Source of the DNA: JBJMLO01 sp045805265
Lineage (GTDB): Bacteria; Actinomycetota; UBA4738; JACQTL01
Reading direction: 5' to 3'
Assembly (NCBI GenBank): GCA_045805265.1
Contig: JBJMLO010000015.1
Coordinates: 1-64,000, forward strand
Length of the DNA stretch: 64,000 nucleotides
Shown: positions 1 through 7,265 of the stretch, one piece after another
Layout of the letters: each line of letters begins with the position of its first letter
Numbering within the stretch: position 1 is the first letter of the stretch
Made by a program: the position numbers and the translations under genes
Notes under the pieces: model-generated
Seen by the model: the letters and a program-made list of their open reading frames with translations, nothing else
Database searches by the model: none
Told to the model about the DNA's origin: nothing

Positions 1-2
1 AC

Positions 3-869
3 ACCTTCTCCTCCCGCGAGGACATCTCCAAGGTGTGCGTGATCTTCTACGACGTCCACGGCGGGGGGACCCGCAACTCGGGTCTGTTCCAGCACGTGCT
101 GGCCGGCAACACCGGGCAGATCGCCGTGAACGGCAACCACGACAACTCGGTGTCCACGAACCGGTTCAACCCCCGCCAGGGGGCCAACTGCGTGGGCTTC
201 CCGTTCCTCGACCACACCTCGGCCACCACCGACGGCGAGTTCACCCACGACACCGCGTTCATCCACGGGGCGGCCCTCGGCCAGGTCACCTTCGTCCAGT
301 TCCACCTGTTCGGCCCCGGTGACAGCACGTGCTCGGGCGCTGACCTGTACTCCGGGCCCCGCAAGGAGGTCACCGGCAACGGCTCGATGGCCTCCAACAA
401 CTTCACCCTGAATTCGGCCGGAACCTTCCACTGGACGGCCGACCTGTTCGACCGGCTCACAGGGGGAATGCTGCTGTCCTCCACGCACTGCGGGGACACT
501 GGCGAGACCATCTTCGTGGAGGGACCCAACCCGGACGTCACCACTGACGCCGGGGACGACGTGGTCTTCGCCGGCAACCCCCCGGGCAACGACCTCACCG
601 ACCACGCCACCCTGTCGGGAGCGCTCAACCCCATCGGCTCCATCACCTTCGAGCTGTTCGGCCCGAACGACGCGACGTGCGCCGGCCCCCGGGTGGGATC
701 GGACAACAAGAACGTCAACGGCAACGGGCAGTACACCGGCACGGTGCAAGTCACCGCCCCGGGAGCTTACCGGTGGGTGGCCAACTATTCCGGTGACCCA
801 AACAACGACCCCACCACCAACGGCTGCAACGAGCCGAATGAGGACGTGACGGTGTTCACCGCTTCGTAG
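3..869 (+). CDS. Secreted-type repeat protein, 5' end cut by window edge
   Basis: The reading frame is already open at base 3 and runs through to a TAG at 867-869, so the start lies left of the window; the first internal GTG (33) is not a convincing start. The visible part (about 289 residues) is rich in Gly, Asn, Thr and Asp. It carries two similar beta-type segments, one around FHLFGPGDSTCSGADLYSG and one around FELFGPNDATCAGPRVGS. Each is followed by an alternating hydrophobic strand ending in a W-containing turn (TFHWTADLF, AYRWVANYS). Such tandem beta repeats with one Cys pair per unit are common in actinobacterial exported proteins with prealbumin- or Ig-like folds. No enzyme motif is visible. 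The next gene starts 15 bases downstream behind a strong ribosome site, so the two are probably co-transcribed. Function unknown. Confidence 0.75.
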   Translation, partial: TFSSREDISKVCVIFYDVHGGGTRNSGLFQHVLAGNTGQIAVNGNHDNSVSTNRFNPRQGANCVGFPFLDHTSATTDGEFTHDTAFIHGAALGQVTFVQFHLFGPGDSTCSGADLYSGPRKEVTGNGSMASNNFTLNSAGTFHWTADLFDRLTGGMLLSSTHCGDTGETIFVEGPNPDVTTDAGDDVVFAGNPPGNDLTDHATLSGALNPIGSITFELFGPNDATCAGPRVGSDNKNVNGNGQYTGTVQVTAPGAYRWVANYSGDPNNDPTTNGCNEPNEDVTVFTAS

Positions 870-884
870 CGAGGAGGAGTTGCC

Positions 885-1637
885 ATGGCCACTGCACGAC
901 ACAATGAGAGGAGAACGACCCGCAGGGCGGTCCTCATCGCCGGTGCCGGCGGAGTCGCCGCGCTCGCTGTCGACTCGGTTCGCCGATCCCCTTCGGCCGA
1001 CGCGGACAACGGTGACTCGATGCTCCTCGGGATGGGGAACGAGGAGACCTCCCCGACCGAAGTAGTGAACTCAGGGATACCCGGCGTCGCGATGCGCCTC
1101 CGGGGGAATGGCGTTCCCGGCCTCGAGTCGCATTCCTTGGAGATCACCGGGCCGCTCGGGTCCTACGCCGACACGGGATTGCATGGCGTCGGGTCCGCCC
1201 GGGGAGTGATGGGGGAGGCGCGACATGCCGACGCCAGCTTCTCCGACGGGATCGGCGTACAGGGCCACTCAGGCACGGGAGAGGGAGTTCGGGGCGGCGC
1301 CGCGGACGGCGTTGGTGTGCGAGGGATCGCGAGTGCGCTGGACGGCTTCGGGGTCTCGGCCGAACACGAAGTCCCCGGAGGAGTCGGCCTCAATGTCACC
1401 GGCAGAGCGCTCTTCAGCCGGAGCGGGACGGTCACCGTCACTGCCGGCACCGCTTCAGTTGTGGCGAGCGGGGTTGAGATTCGCCCGGAGACCCTGATCC
1501 TCGCGGTCCTCCTTCAGAACCGGCCGGGCGTGTGGATCCGGGCGGTGGTCCCCCACCCGCCCGCCTCGACGTTCACCGTGTGGCTGAACAAGCCTGTTGC
1601 CTCGGACACAAGGCTGGCTTGGTTTGCAGTGAACTAG
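885..1637 (+). CDS. Tat-exported GV-G repeat protein
   Basis: 250 residues. The ATG at 885 is preceded by a GAGGAGGAG ribosome site at 871-879. The N-terminus has a twin-arginine type signal: RRTTRRAVLIAGAGG followed by a small-residue stretch, suggesting folded export through Tat. Residues about 85-160 contain the loose repeat G-[VI]-x-G seen as GLHGVGSARGVMGE, GIGVQGHSGTGEGVRGG and DGVGVRG. This pattern is typical of actinobacterial surface proteins with pentapeptide- or collagen-like beta turns. The last 65 residues form a beta-rich cap (SGTVTVTAGTASVVASGVEI, then alternating hydrophobic strands ending TRLAWFAVN). It sits directly behind the preceding repeat protein, so the pair may be co-secreted. 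No catalytic residues are recognisable; a structural or cell-surface role is inferred. Confidence 0.75.
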   Translation: MATARHNERRTTRRAVLIAGAGGVAALAVDSVRRSPSADADNGDSMLLGMGNEETSPTEVVNSGIPGVAMRLRGNGVPGLESHSLEITGPLGSYADTGLHGVGSARGVMGEARHADASFSDGIGVQGHSGTGEGVRGGAADGVGVRGIASALDGFGVSAEHEVPGGVGLNVTGRALFSRSGTVTVTAGTASVVASGVEIRPETLILAVLLQNRPGVWIRAVVPHPPASTFTVWLNKPVASDTRLAWFAVN

Positions 1638-1848
1638 TCCCTCACCGGCGTGGAGGGCCCAGCTCCTGCCTCCAGCAATGCCATCGGAGGCAGGAGGGTC
1701 GCGAGATATCGGGGAATCGCGGGGGGTTGCCGATGGTTCCTCATCCGTTGTCAGTCGATTGGCTGATGGACGGAGGGGCGTCGGCTTCGGTAAAGAACCA
1801 CCCGACGGCACTGGGGAAAGAGTCAGCCGCCCGGAGAGGAGTGCCAGC

Positions 1849-2334
1849 ATGGCGGAACGGACGACCAGTCCTCGCGGCCCCGCGACGTGGCTGAACCACC
1901 TCGAACTGCGCCCTGGAGACCTCAGCGTGACGACCTCGCATAACGCGATCCAGTCCCACGGCCTGATCGTCAGCTCCTCGACGACGGGTGACATTGCGCA
2001 GGGCGGCGGGAACAAGGTCGTGACGATGGCCGTCCACACGCTTCCCGATTACCTGATCACGGGCGTCCGGATCTGCTACGAGCTTTCGAACACGAGGACG
2101 TTCATAAGCCAGATCCGTCTCTCCCAGACGCAGCACCCGCCGAACACCCAGCTCGTGATGCTGGATGACGGGACCGATCACACCGACCCAGGTCCTCGAT
2201 GCGTCAACAGCGCCGGGACGTCCATCGACCCAGCCAAGGGAGCGGTCACCCTCTCACTTCGGGTCAACGTCGGAAACACGTCGGATCGGATCAACATCCT
2301 CGCCGTCGGTCTGCACCTTCAGAGCATGAGCTGA
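1849..2334 (+). CDS. Hypothetical beta-rich protein
   Basis: 161 residues from the ATG at 1849. An in-frame start exists at 1678, but the extra 57 codons are Arg/Ser/Gly-rich with unbiased third positions, and a purine-rich CCGGAGAGGAG ribosome site (1831-1841) lies before 1849, so the shorter start is chosen. The protein opens MAERTTSPRGPATWLNHLEL and has alternating hydrophobic strands (VVTMAVHTLPDYLITGVRI, AVTLSLRVNV, INILAVGLHL) with no signal peptide or membrane helix. I do not recognise the family. It lies 32 bases upstream of the haem peroxidase gene in the same orientation and may share its transcript. Residues about 60-105 (ITGVRICYEL, then FISQIRLSQTQ) suggest a compact jelly-roll or lectin-like fold, but this is only an impression. 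Confidence 0.65.
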   Translation: MAERTTSPRGPATWLNHLELRPGDLSVTTSHNAIQSHGLIVSSSTTGDIAQGGGNKVVTMAVHTLPDYLITGVRICYELSNTRTFISQIRLSQTQHPPNTQLVMLDDGTDHTDPGPRCVNSAGTSIDPAKGAVTLSLRVNVGNTSDRINILAVGLHLQSMS

Positions 2335-2366
2335 GCCATTCGAGGAACAGGGGAGGGAAGGGCGCC

Positions 2367-3914
2367 ATGGAGCGACACGGGTCCGAGACCTACTTCGTCA
2401 TCGGGGAGGGGCTGCTCGGGGAGAGCGTCGGGGGTCGCGTTTCGCTGGTGGCGGCCGATACCGCAGCCACGCCGCCCTTCCGGTTCTCGCGCATGGGGCC
2501 GAACGGCATGGGGCGCCAGCTCAGTGACTCCAATCGAACCAACCTCGCGAACGCGATGGCCGTGGGTGGCGGCGGCCTCTCACAGATTCCCGCCGGCTTC
2601 ACCTACCTGGGCCAGTTCGTCGACCACGACCTGACCTTCGACAAGACGAACGTCATGCTGGGCCACAACGTTTCCCCGGCCGACCTGCTCCAGGCGCGCT
2701 CGCCGAGCCTTGATCTCGATTCCCTGTACGGGGCGGGACCTACCGATCCCGGGTCCGCCAAGTTCTACGAGGCCGACGGGCTCCACCTGAAGATGGGGAA
2801 GACGGATGCGGCCGACGGGATCCCCGCCAAGGACGGGTTCGATCTTCCTCGGGGTGCGGGAGCGACGAACGCGGCCAAGCGCACGGCGATTATCCCGGAG
2901 CCGAGGAACGACGAGAACCTGGCGGTCGCCCAGACGCATCTCGCCTTCATCCGATTCCACAATCGAGTCGTCGATACGCTCCCCGCCTCGGTGCGCGCCG
3001 GCCAACGGTTCGACCAGGCCCGGAAGCTCGTCACGAAGCACTACCAGTGGATGCTCCGGCACGACCTCCTTCCGCGCATCTGCACGGCCGGCGTGCTCAA
3101 CGACGTGTTCGGCAAGGGTCGGAAGGCCTTCGAGGTCGGGGCGACCCCCACCGACGTCCCCACCATGCCGATCGAGTTCTCCGTCGCCGCGTACCGGCTG
3201 GGGCACTCCCTGGTGCGCCCCGCCTACAACTGGAACAGGATCTTCGACAACGGCGCCGGCACCCTCGACTTCTTGTTCACCTTCTCCGGGCTGAGCGGCG
3301 ACCTCCTGGGCGGGCTGCGGCTCCCGAGCAACTGGATCGCGGACTTTCGGCGGCTCTACGACTTCTCGGAAGCGGGACGCGCGGACCTCGCCGTCCCGGA
3401 GGCGAAGTTCAACCGGGCGATGCGTATCGACACCCGACTGTCGACGCCACTGAGGAGCCTCCCGGGCTTCCCCGCGGCGGAGGACAACCTGGCGTTCCGC
3501 AATCTGACCCGCGCGAAGATGGTGAACCTGGCGACGGGACAGCAGATGGCCACCTTCCTGACGAGCAAGGGGGTGGCCCTGACCAAGCTGACGAACGCCC
3601 AGATCCGTGATGGCAACAACGGTGCCAATCTCGGCGGGCTCACGCAGACTCAGCGGACCGCGCTGGTCCAGAAGACACCGCTGTGGTTCTACATCCTGCG
3701 GGAGTCGGAGACAGGTCAGGGCAAGCTGCGGGGCGTCGGCGCCCGCATCGTGGCCGAGACGTTCCACCGGGCCATGCAAGGAGGCCAATTCTCCATCGTC
3801 CGCGACTCGGCCTGGCGGCCGACGCTCGGTCCGAACAACACGACGTTCCGCATGGTGGACCTGCTCCTCTTTGCGTTCGAGGGGAAGAAGACGTTGCTTG
3901 CCCCGCTCGGTTAG
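2367..3914 (+). CDS. Animal-type haem peroxidase
   Basis: 515 residues from the ATG at 2367, behind GGGAGGGAAG (2351-2360). The 56 residues upstream in frame look non-coding. The protein has the hallmarks of the animal haem peroxidase superfamily (PF03098). These are a distal haem motif LGQFVDHDLTFD with His87 and adjacent Asp, the segment THLAFIRFHNR (about 190-200) whose Arg196 lines up with the catalytic arginine of myeloperoxidase-type enzymes, and a proximal-ligand motif AAYRLGHSLVRP with His280. Members use hydrogen peroxide to oxidise halides or organic substrates. No signal peptide is seen at the start (MERHGSETYFVIG), so it is cytoplasmic or exported by an unknown route. Length is normal for bacterial members of this group. 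It ends a run of four same-strand genes of which the first two look exported. The substrate cannot be inferred. Confidence 0.9.
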   Translation: MERHGSETYFVIGEGLLGESVGGRVSLVAADTAATPPFRFSRMGPNGMGRQLSDSNRTNLANAMAVGGGGLSQIPAGFTYLGQFVDHDLTFDKTNVMLGHNVSPADLLQARSPSLDLDSLYGAGPTDPGSAKFYEADGLHLKMGKTDAADGIPAKDGFDLPRGAGATNAAKRTAIIPEPRNDENLAVAQTHLAFIRFHNRVVDTLPASVRAGQRFDQARKLVTKHYQWMLRHDLLPRICTAGVLNDVFGKGRKAFEVGATPTDVPTMPIEFSVAAYRLGHSLVRPAYNWNRIFDNGAGTLDFLFTFSGLSGDLLGGLRLPSNWIADFRRLYDFSEAGRADLAVPEAKFNRAMRIDTRLSTPLRSLPGFPAAEDNLAFRNLTRAKMVNLATGQQMATFLTSKGVALTKLTNAQIRDGNNGANLGGLTQTQRTALVQKTPLWFYILRESETGQGKLRGVGARIVAETFHRAMQGGQFSIVRDSAWRPTLGPNNTTFRMVDLLLFAFEGKKTLLAPLG

Positions 3915-4382
3915 TGAGTACCTGCCATGCTGAGCTGATGCGACGGCACCCCCGGTCCGATAGCACAACATCGATACGGATGCGAGCTGGAAGAACTGCA
4001 ACCTGACAGGTGGGCGCTGCTCGCCGCGGCGAATTCAGGCCGAGTTCGCGACTAAGTTGTCAGTCGCCGAGGGTTTTCGTGCTCCTACGCACTCGCCGCA
4101 AGTTCATCTTCGCGGCATTTTCCCGGCTTCATCGGCCAAGGTGCTCTCCAGGCGGCGACGACCCAGGTAGAACGAGCGATCGCCGTGACCGCCCACGACC
4201 CGTCGCCGCCTGAGGTCAATCCTTCGCTGGGACCGATACTGATGAACGCTTCACCGTGGCAACAGTGGGTCGAACCTCCGTTCGAAGATTGAGGCACGAG
4301 GAGGATCGTATGTCCCCCAATTGGGGGATTGCTTTTGAATGAGATTCATCCGAGTCTGAGGCTCTAGGGGAGGGGATGTCAT
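3915..4382. other. Gene-free stretch of about 470 bases before the SLATT gene
   Basis: No reading frame here shows the G/C third-position bias of the neighbours, and base composition is visibly less GC-rich. The only clear structure is the palindrome at 4313-4328. The stretch marks a change between the exported-protein block and the accessory block that follows. Confidence 0.5.
4313..4328. promoter_or_regulatory. Perfect 16-bp palindrome upstream of SLATT gene
   Basis: TCCCCCAATTGGGGGA reads identically on both strands, with eight bases per half and no spacer. It lies 54 bases before the ATG at 4383, where an operator would be expected. No run of T follows it, so a rho-independent terminator is unlikely. 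An operator for a dimeric repressor is an inference from position and symmetry. Confidence 0.45.
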
Positions 4383-4895
4383 ATGCCGAGAGGGCGCAAT
4401 ACTGCGGCCGCTCCGCCGAAGGGACCCGGCACCGAACTCCTGGCGAGGTGGGCGGCGGGCTTGAACCTTCGGTGTATCGCCTACGACAAAGCAGCGACGG
4501 ATTCCGCCCGGCTGTCCAACATTCTCGTGATCGCGACCGCGCTTGCGTCTGGCATCGCATCACTTTCGGTCTTCGCCAGCGCGGACAAGTCAGGGAGTGT
4601 CGCGCTGCGGATCGTTGCCGGCATATTGAGCGGAGCCGCGGCGGCCCTCGCCGTGATACAGAAGACCCTCGACTACGACAAGAAATCGGCCAAATGGCAT
4701 GAGGCGTCGGCGAGACTCAACGGCCTCCAACGCCGAGCGGAGGCGTTGGCCGAGGATGAGGCCAACGGGCAGGATGTTAAGGGGTCTCAAGACAAGCTCC
4801 AACAGGATTGGGAAGAAGCCGAGAAGGACCTCCCGGCTGCACCCCAGCGGGCGTGGGAATACGCGTATGGCAGAATGAAGGCGAAGCGAATCTGA
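4383..4895 (+). CDS. SLATT-like two-TM membrane protein (DUF4231-type)
   Basis: 170 residues; the ATG at 4383 follows a strong AGGGGAGGGG site. Two closely spaced hydrophobic helices (about residues 45-66, LSNILVIATALASGIASL, and 73-96, VALRIVAGILSGAAAALAVI) are followed by a long charged helical tail (DYDKKSAKWHEASARLNGLQ and on). This tail-after-2TM layout, with the SxxW-type helix following the second TM, is that of SLATT domains. Those are predicted pore-forming effectors often tied to nucleotide-signalling (CBASS-like) or NLR-like immune systems. No nucleotidyltransferase or SLOG sensor gene is adjacent here, so if it acts in defence it does so alone or with the neighbouring protease. 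GC bias is weaker than in the housekeeping genes, consistent with transfer. Assignment rests on topology, not on a profile search. Confidence 0.6.
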   Translation: MPRGRNTAAAPPKGPGTELLARWAAGLNLRCIAYDKAATDSARLSNILVIATALASGIASLSVFASADKSGSVALRIVAGILSGAAAALAVIQKTLDYDKKSAKWHEASARLNGLQRRAEALAEDEANGQDVKGSQDKLQQDWEEAEKDLPAAPQRAWEYAYGRMKAKRI

Positions 4896-5066
4896 TGCCG
4901 CTCCTCGCGCTCCATGTGTGCGGGTTCGTCGCGAGATGCCAGCTCGAACATTCTCGTGGGCTGCAGCTGTCCACGCCGAAGTGCGACCAAACCGAGCGCG
5001 GCTTCGATGATCTCAGGTCGTCGGCCACTGCACGCCGGACAGCGCCATCATCCGACGCTGGCTGAC

Positions 5067-5100
5067 CGGGGTCGCAGGCGGCGGCTAAGCCCGGACCCCG
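5067..5100 (-). terminator. Possible hairpin after the cysteine protease gene
   Basis: A 7-bp stem (5067-5073 with 5094-5100, CGGGGTC/GACCCCG) abuts the stop codon of the minus-strand gene at 5101. The loop is long (20 nt) and no U tract follows, so this is weak. Confidence 0.25.
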
Positions 5101-5733
5101 CTACCAGTGGTAGATGCCGACGCCGAAGTTGACGACGTCGGTGGCTTCCAGCCGCTTTGCGAACCTCGTGAACGCCTCCGTGACGAACGCACCCGGAACC
5201 GGGTCGACGAGGATGACGGTCGTGCCGTCGATTGAGCCGTCTCCCTTCACGGCCGTCACGATCCGCGCGTGGACGATCTTGTTGCCTTCGAAGCTGTCGT
5301 CAGAGATCACCCAGAGCGGGCCGTACTGCTTGACCAGGCGCGCCAGCCCTTCGACGCTGTAGCTCGCGGGTCCCTCCTGCCGCAACCCGAGCGCCTCTGC
5401 AAAGGCATGCAACTCTGTCGTCGTCAGGCCTTGATCGGCGTCGTATTTCGCCCGCCACGAGCCGCCGAGGCCGTCGAGCACCGATTCCGGCGGCATCGAG
5501 GCGCTGGCCTTCCATGAAGCCATCATCGTCCCGGCGGCGGCCCAGCAGGTCATGGTCGACTTCTGCTTGACGGGCGCGATCGGTGGATCGACCGACACGT
5601 CGATCCCCTGCGCCGCAGCCTTGTTGCCGGTCTTGACCTCAACGGTGCCGCCTGGACGCGTGATCCGCATCTCGCCGGACTCGCTTGAGGTGACGCGCTC
5701 GACCGCGCGCTTGACGGCCGTGGTGTCTGTCAC
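5101..5733 (-). CDS. Papain-like cysteine protease (C70/AvrRpt2-like)
   Basis: The frame is open from an ATG at 5931, but its first 66 codons lack third-position GC bias and have no ribosome site. The GTG at 5733, nine bases after a GGAG, is the more likely start and gives about 210 residues. Counted from the long start, the papain-like triad is Cys129 in STMTCWAAAGTMM, His221 in IVHARIVTAV and Asp243 in TTVILVDPVPG. The C-W-A-A-A-G active-site block and the H...D spacing fit the Peptidase_C39/C70 (AvrRpt2-like) group. No signal peptide is seen. Such proteases occur as toxins or effectors and as stand-alone genes in accessory islands. Here it sits between a SLATT-type protein and a recombinase, so a defence or conflict role is plausible but unproven. 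Confidence 0.7.
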   Translation of the reverse strand: MTDTTAVKRAVERVTSSESGEMRITRPGGTVEVKTGNKAAAQGIDVSVDPPIAPVKQKSTMTCWAAAGTMMASWKASASMPPESVLDGLGGSWRAKYDADQGLTTTELHAFAEALGLRQEGPASYSVEGLARLVKQYGPLWVISDDSFEGNKIVHARIVTAVKGDGSIDGTTVILVDPVPGAFVTEAFTRFAKRLEATDVVNFGVGIYHW

Positions 5734-6023
5734 CGGCGTGCTCTCCGGGCGCTTCTCTCCAAGCGCGCCGCGAAACTCTTGGAGGCGACCCTGGGAAGGC
5801 AAGAGTGGGAGCGAGCCGCTAAATGCTGGCGCACGTGTCAGCCCCGGGTGGTGGACTGGTCCCGTCCGCGTCCCATCTCGGTCCCGTGAAGGGCTGCGCA
5901 GCGTTGCGAAACGACGAACGGCGACAAGCATGAAACCAGCAGCTCACAGCCAGTTTCCGGGGAATGGCCGCACGTAGCAGGTCCGGGCCAATCCTCTCTG
6001 ACATGGAAGAGGTCGGGTCGGAT

Positions 6024-6975
6024 TCACACCCGGTCGCCAGGTGACAGCCGGCGGTGGGCCGCCAGGGCGCGCTGCTCCGCAGTGCTTGCCGCGTAGCGCT
6101 GAACCATGGCCCGGGACTTCCAGCCGGTCAGACGCATCAGATCACCCTCGGAGCCGCCCTGCGCCAGCCAGTCATGCGCGAAGGTATGACGAAGCTGGTG
6201 AGGATGGATGCGAGGCAGGCCGGCGTCGGTTGAGCGACGCCACACCATCTGCCTGATCCCCGAATCGGTCATGCGGCCCTTTTTGCCGAGCCACAACCAG
6301 GGCAGGTCGCTGTAGGGGCTCTGCACGCGCTTCCGCAGGTACCGGTCGACCGCCTTGGTGGTCTTCGCTCCGATGGCCAAGGAGCCGTTGCCGGCGGCCC
6401 TTTCCCATGACTCGGAGGACCCCGCCGTCGAGATCCACGTCCCCTCCGTCCTCGGAGTCGAGACGCAGGCCCGTCACCTCCGCGAGTCGGGCGCCTGTGT
6501 CGATGAACACCCTCAGGATGGCCTCGTCGCGTCGTCCCTCCAGAGACCCGTCACAAGTTGCCAAGAGCGCCCGCAGGCCCTCCTCGTTGACGACCGGGAC
6601 CGGGGCCTCGGGAATCATCGGCGGGCGCATGTGCGCCATCGGGTTGTCCCGGATCTCGCCCTCCTCCACGAGCCAGCGGAAGAACTGCTGGAGGCTCCGG
6701 TACCGCTGGTTCGCGGTGGCGGGGGAGCGGGTGTCGAGCAGGTCCTGGATGTACGCCTCGACGTGCTCCCGCCGGATCAGGTCGGCTCGGACCGGCATCC
6801 CACGATCGGCCAGGAACGCCGCCAGTCCATGGGCCGCGTAGCGGTAGGCAGTCACGGTCTGCTCCGACTTGTTCGCAGCCCGGAGGTGCCGGACGAACGA
6901 CGTGACCAACGGTCCGAGGTCCCCTACACTCAGGGGCATGGCTGCAGCTCGGTGCTTGCCTGGCTTCGTCTCCAT
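6024..6975 (-). pseudogene. Tyrosine recombinase/integrase, frameshifted
   Basis: Start ATG at 6975 (METKPGKHRAAAMPLSV) behind AGGAAGCG. The N-terminal SAM-like core-binding domain (residues about 15-110, including FVRHLRAANKSEQTVTAYRY) and the first half of the catalytic domain (FIDTGARLAEVTGLRL with catalytic Arg, then VMGKGRRQRL) are in one frame. The rest continues in another frame from about 6380: LAIGAKTTKAVDRYLRKR, HPHQLRHTFAHDWL (HxxR), then LTGWKSRAMVQRY with the Tyr nucleophile. A single extra base near 6378-6385 would account for the shift. Joined, the protein would have about 317 residues, normal for XerC/D-like integrases, with R, HxxR, W and Y all present. So this is either a recently inactivated gene or an assembly error. 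The tRNA gene at 7091 lies on its 5' side, the reverse of the usual integrase/tRNA-3'-end arrangement. Confidence 0.8.
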
Positions 6976-7090
6976 AGAGCGCTTCCTCGTGCGGTTGGCT
7001 GGCGAGGAATTCATGCGTCGTACAAGCGCTGTACGTCTAAGTCGCGGAGCGGGCACAGAGCGTTTCTGCAGCTAGAACCACATATTTCGA

Positions 7091-7163
7091 GGGCCTGTAG
7101 CTCAGTTGGTAGAGCGCTTGCTCGGCAGGCAAGAGGTCAGGGGTTCGAATCCCCTCAGGTCCA
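7091..7163 (+). tRNA. tRNA-Ala (anticodon GGC)
   Basis: The cloverleaf closes fully. Acceptor stem is 7091-7097 with 7156-7162, including a G3:U70 wobble pair, the alanine identity element. D stem is GCTC/GAGC, anticodon stem 7117-7121 (CTTGC) with 7129-7133 (GCAAG), and T stem AGGGG/CCCCT around loop TTCGAAT. Discriminator is A7163, followed by CC then C, so the CCA end is not fully encoded. The seven-base anticodon loop is TCGGCAG, giving anticodon GGC at 7124-7126. Position 33 is C, where nearly all elongator tRNAs have U. It is the only RNA gene in the window. Confidence 0.9.
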
Positions 7164-7265
7164 CCCCATCGATTGATTGAACTGTTCGCGCCTTACGCAA
7201 GCTGTATCCGCGTATGAAATAGAAGCGCCGCCAGAAGCGTCTTTCGAACTCGGTCGTCCCAGGGA

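Noticed and set aside
6024..7163. tRNA gene as the attachment site of an integrated element with the recombinase next to it
   Set aside because: The recombinase lies on the 5' side of the tRNA, while elements integrated at a tRNA 3' end lie downstream of it. I found no second copy of the tRNA 3' end in the window by eye, so att sites are not called.
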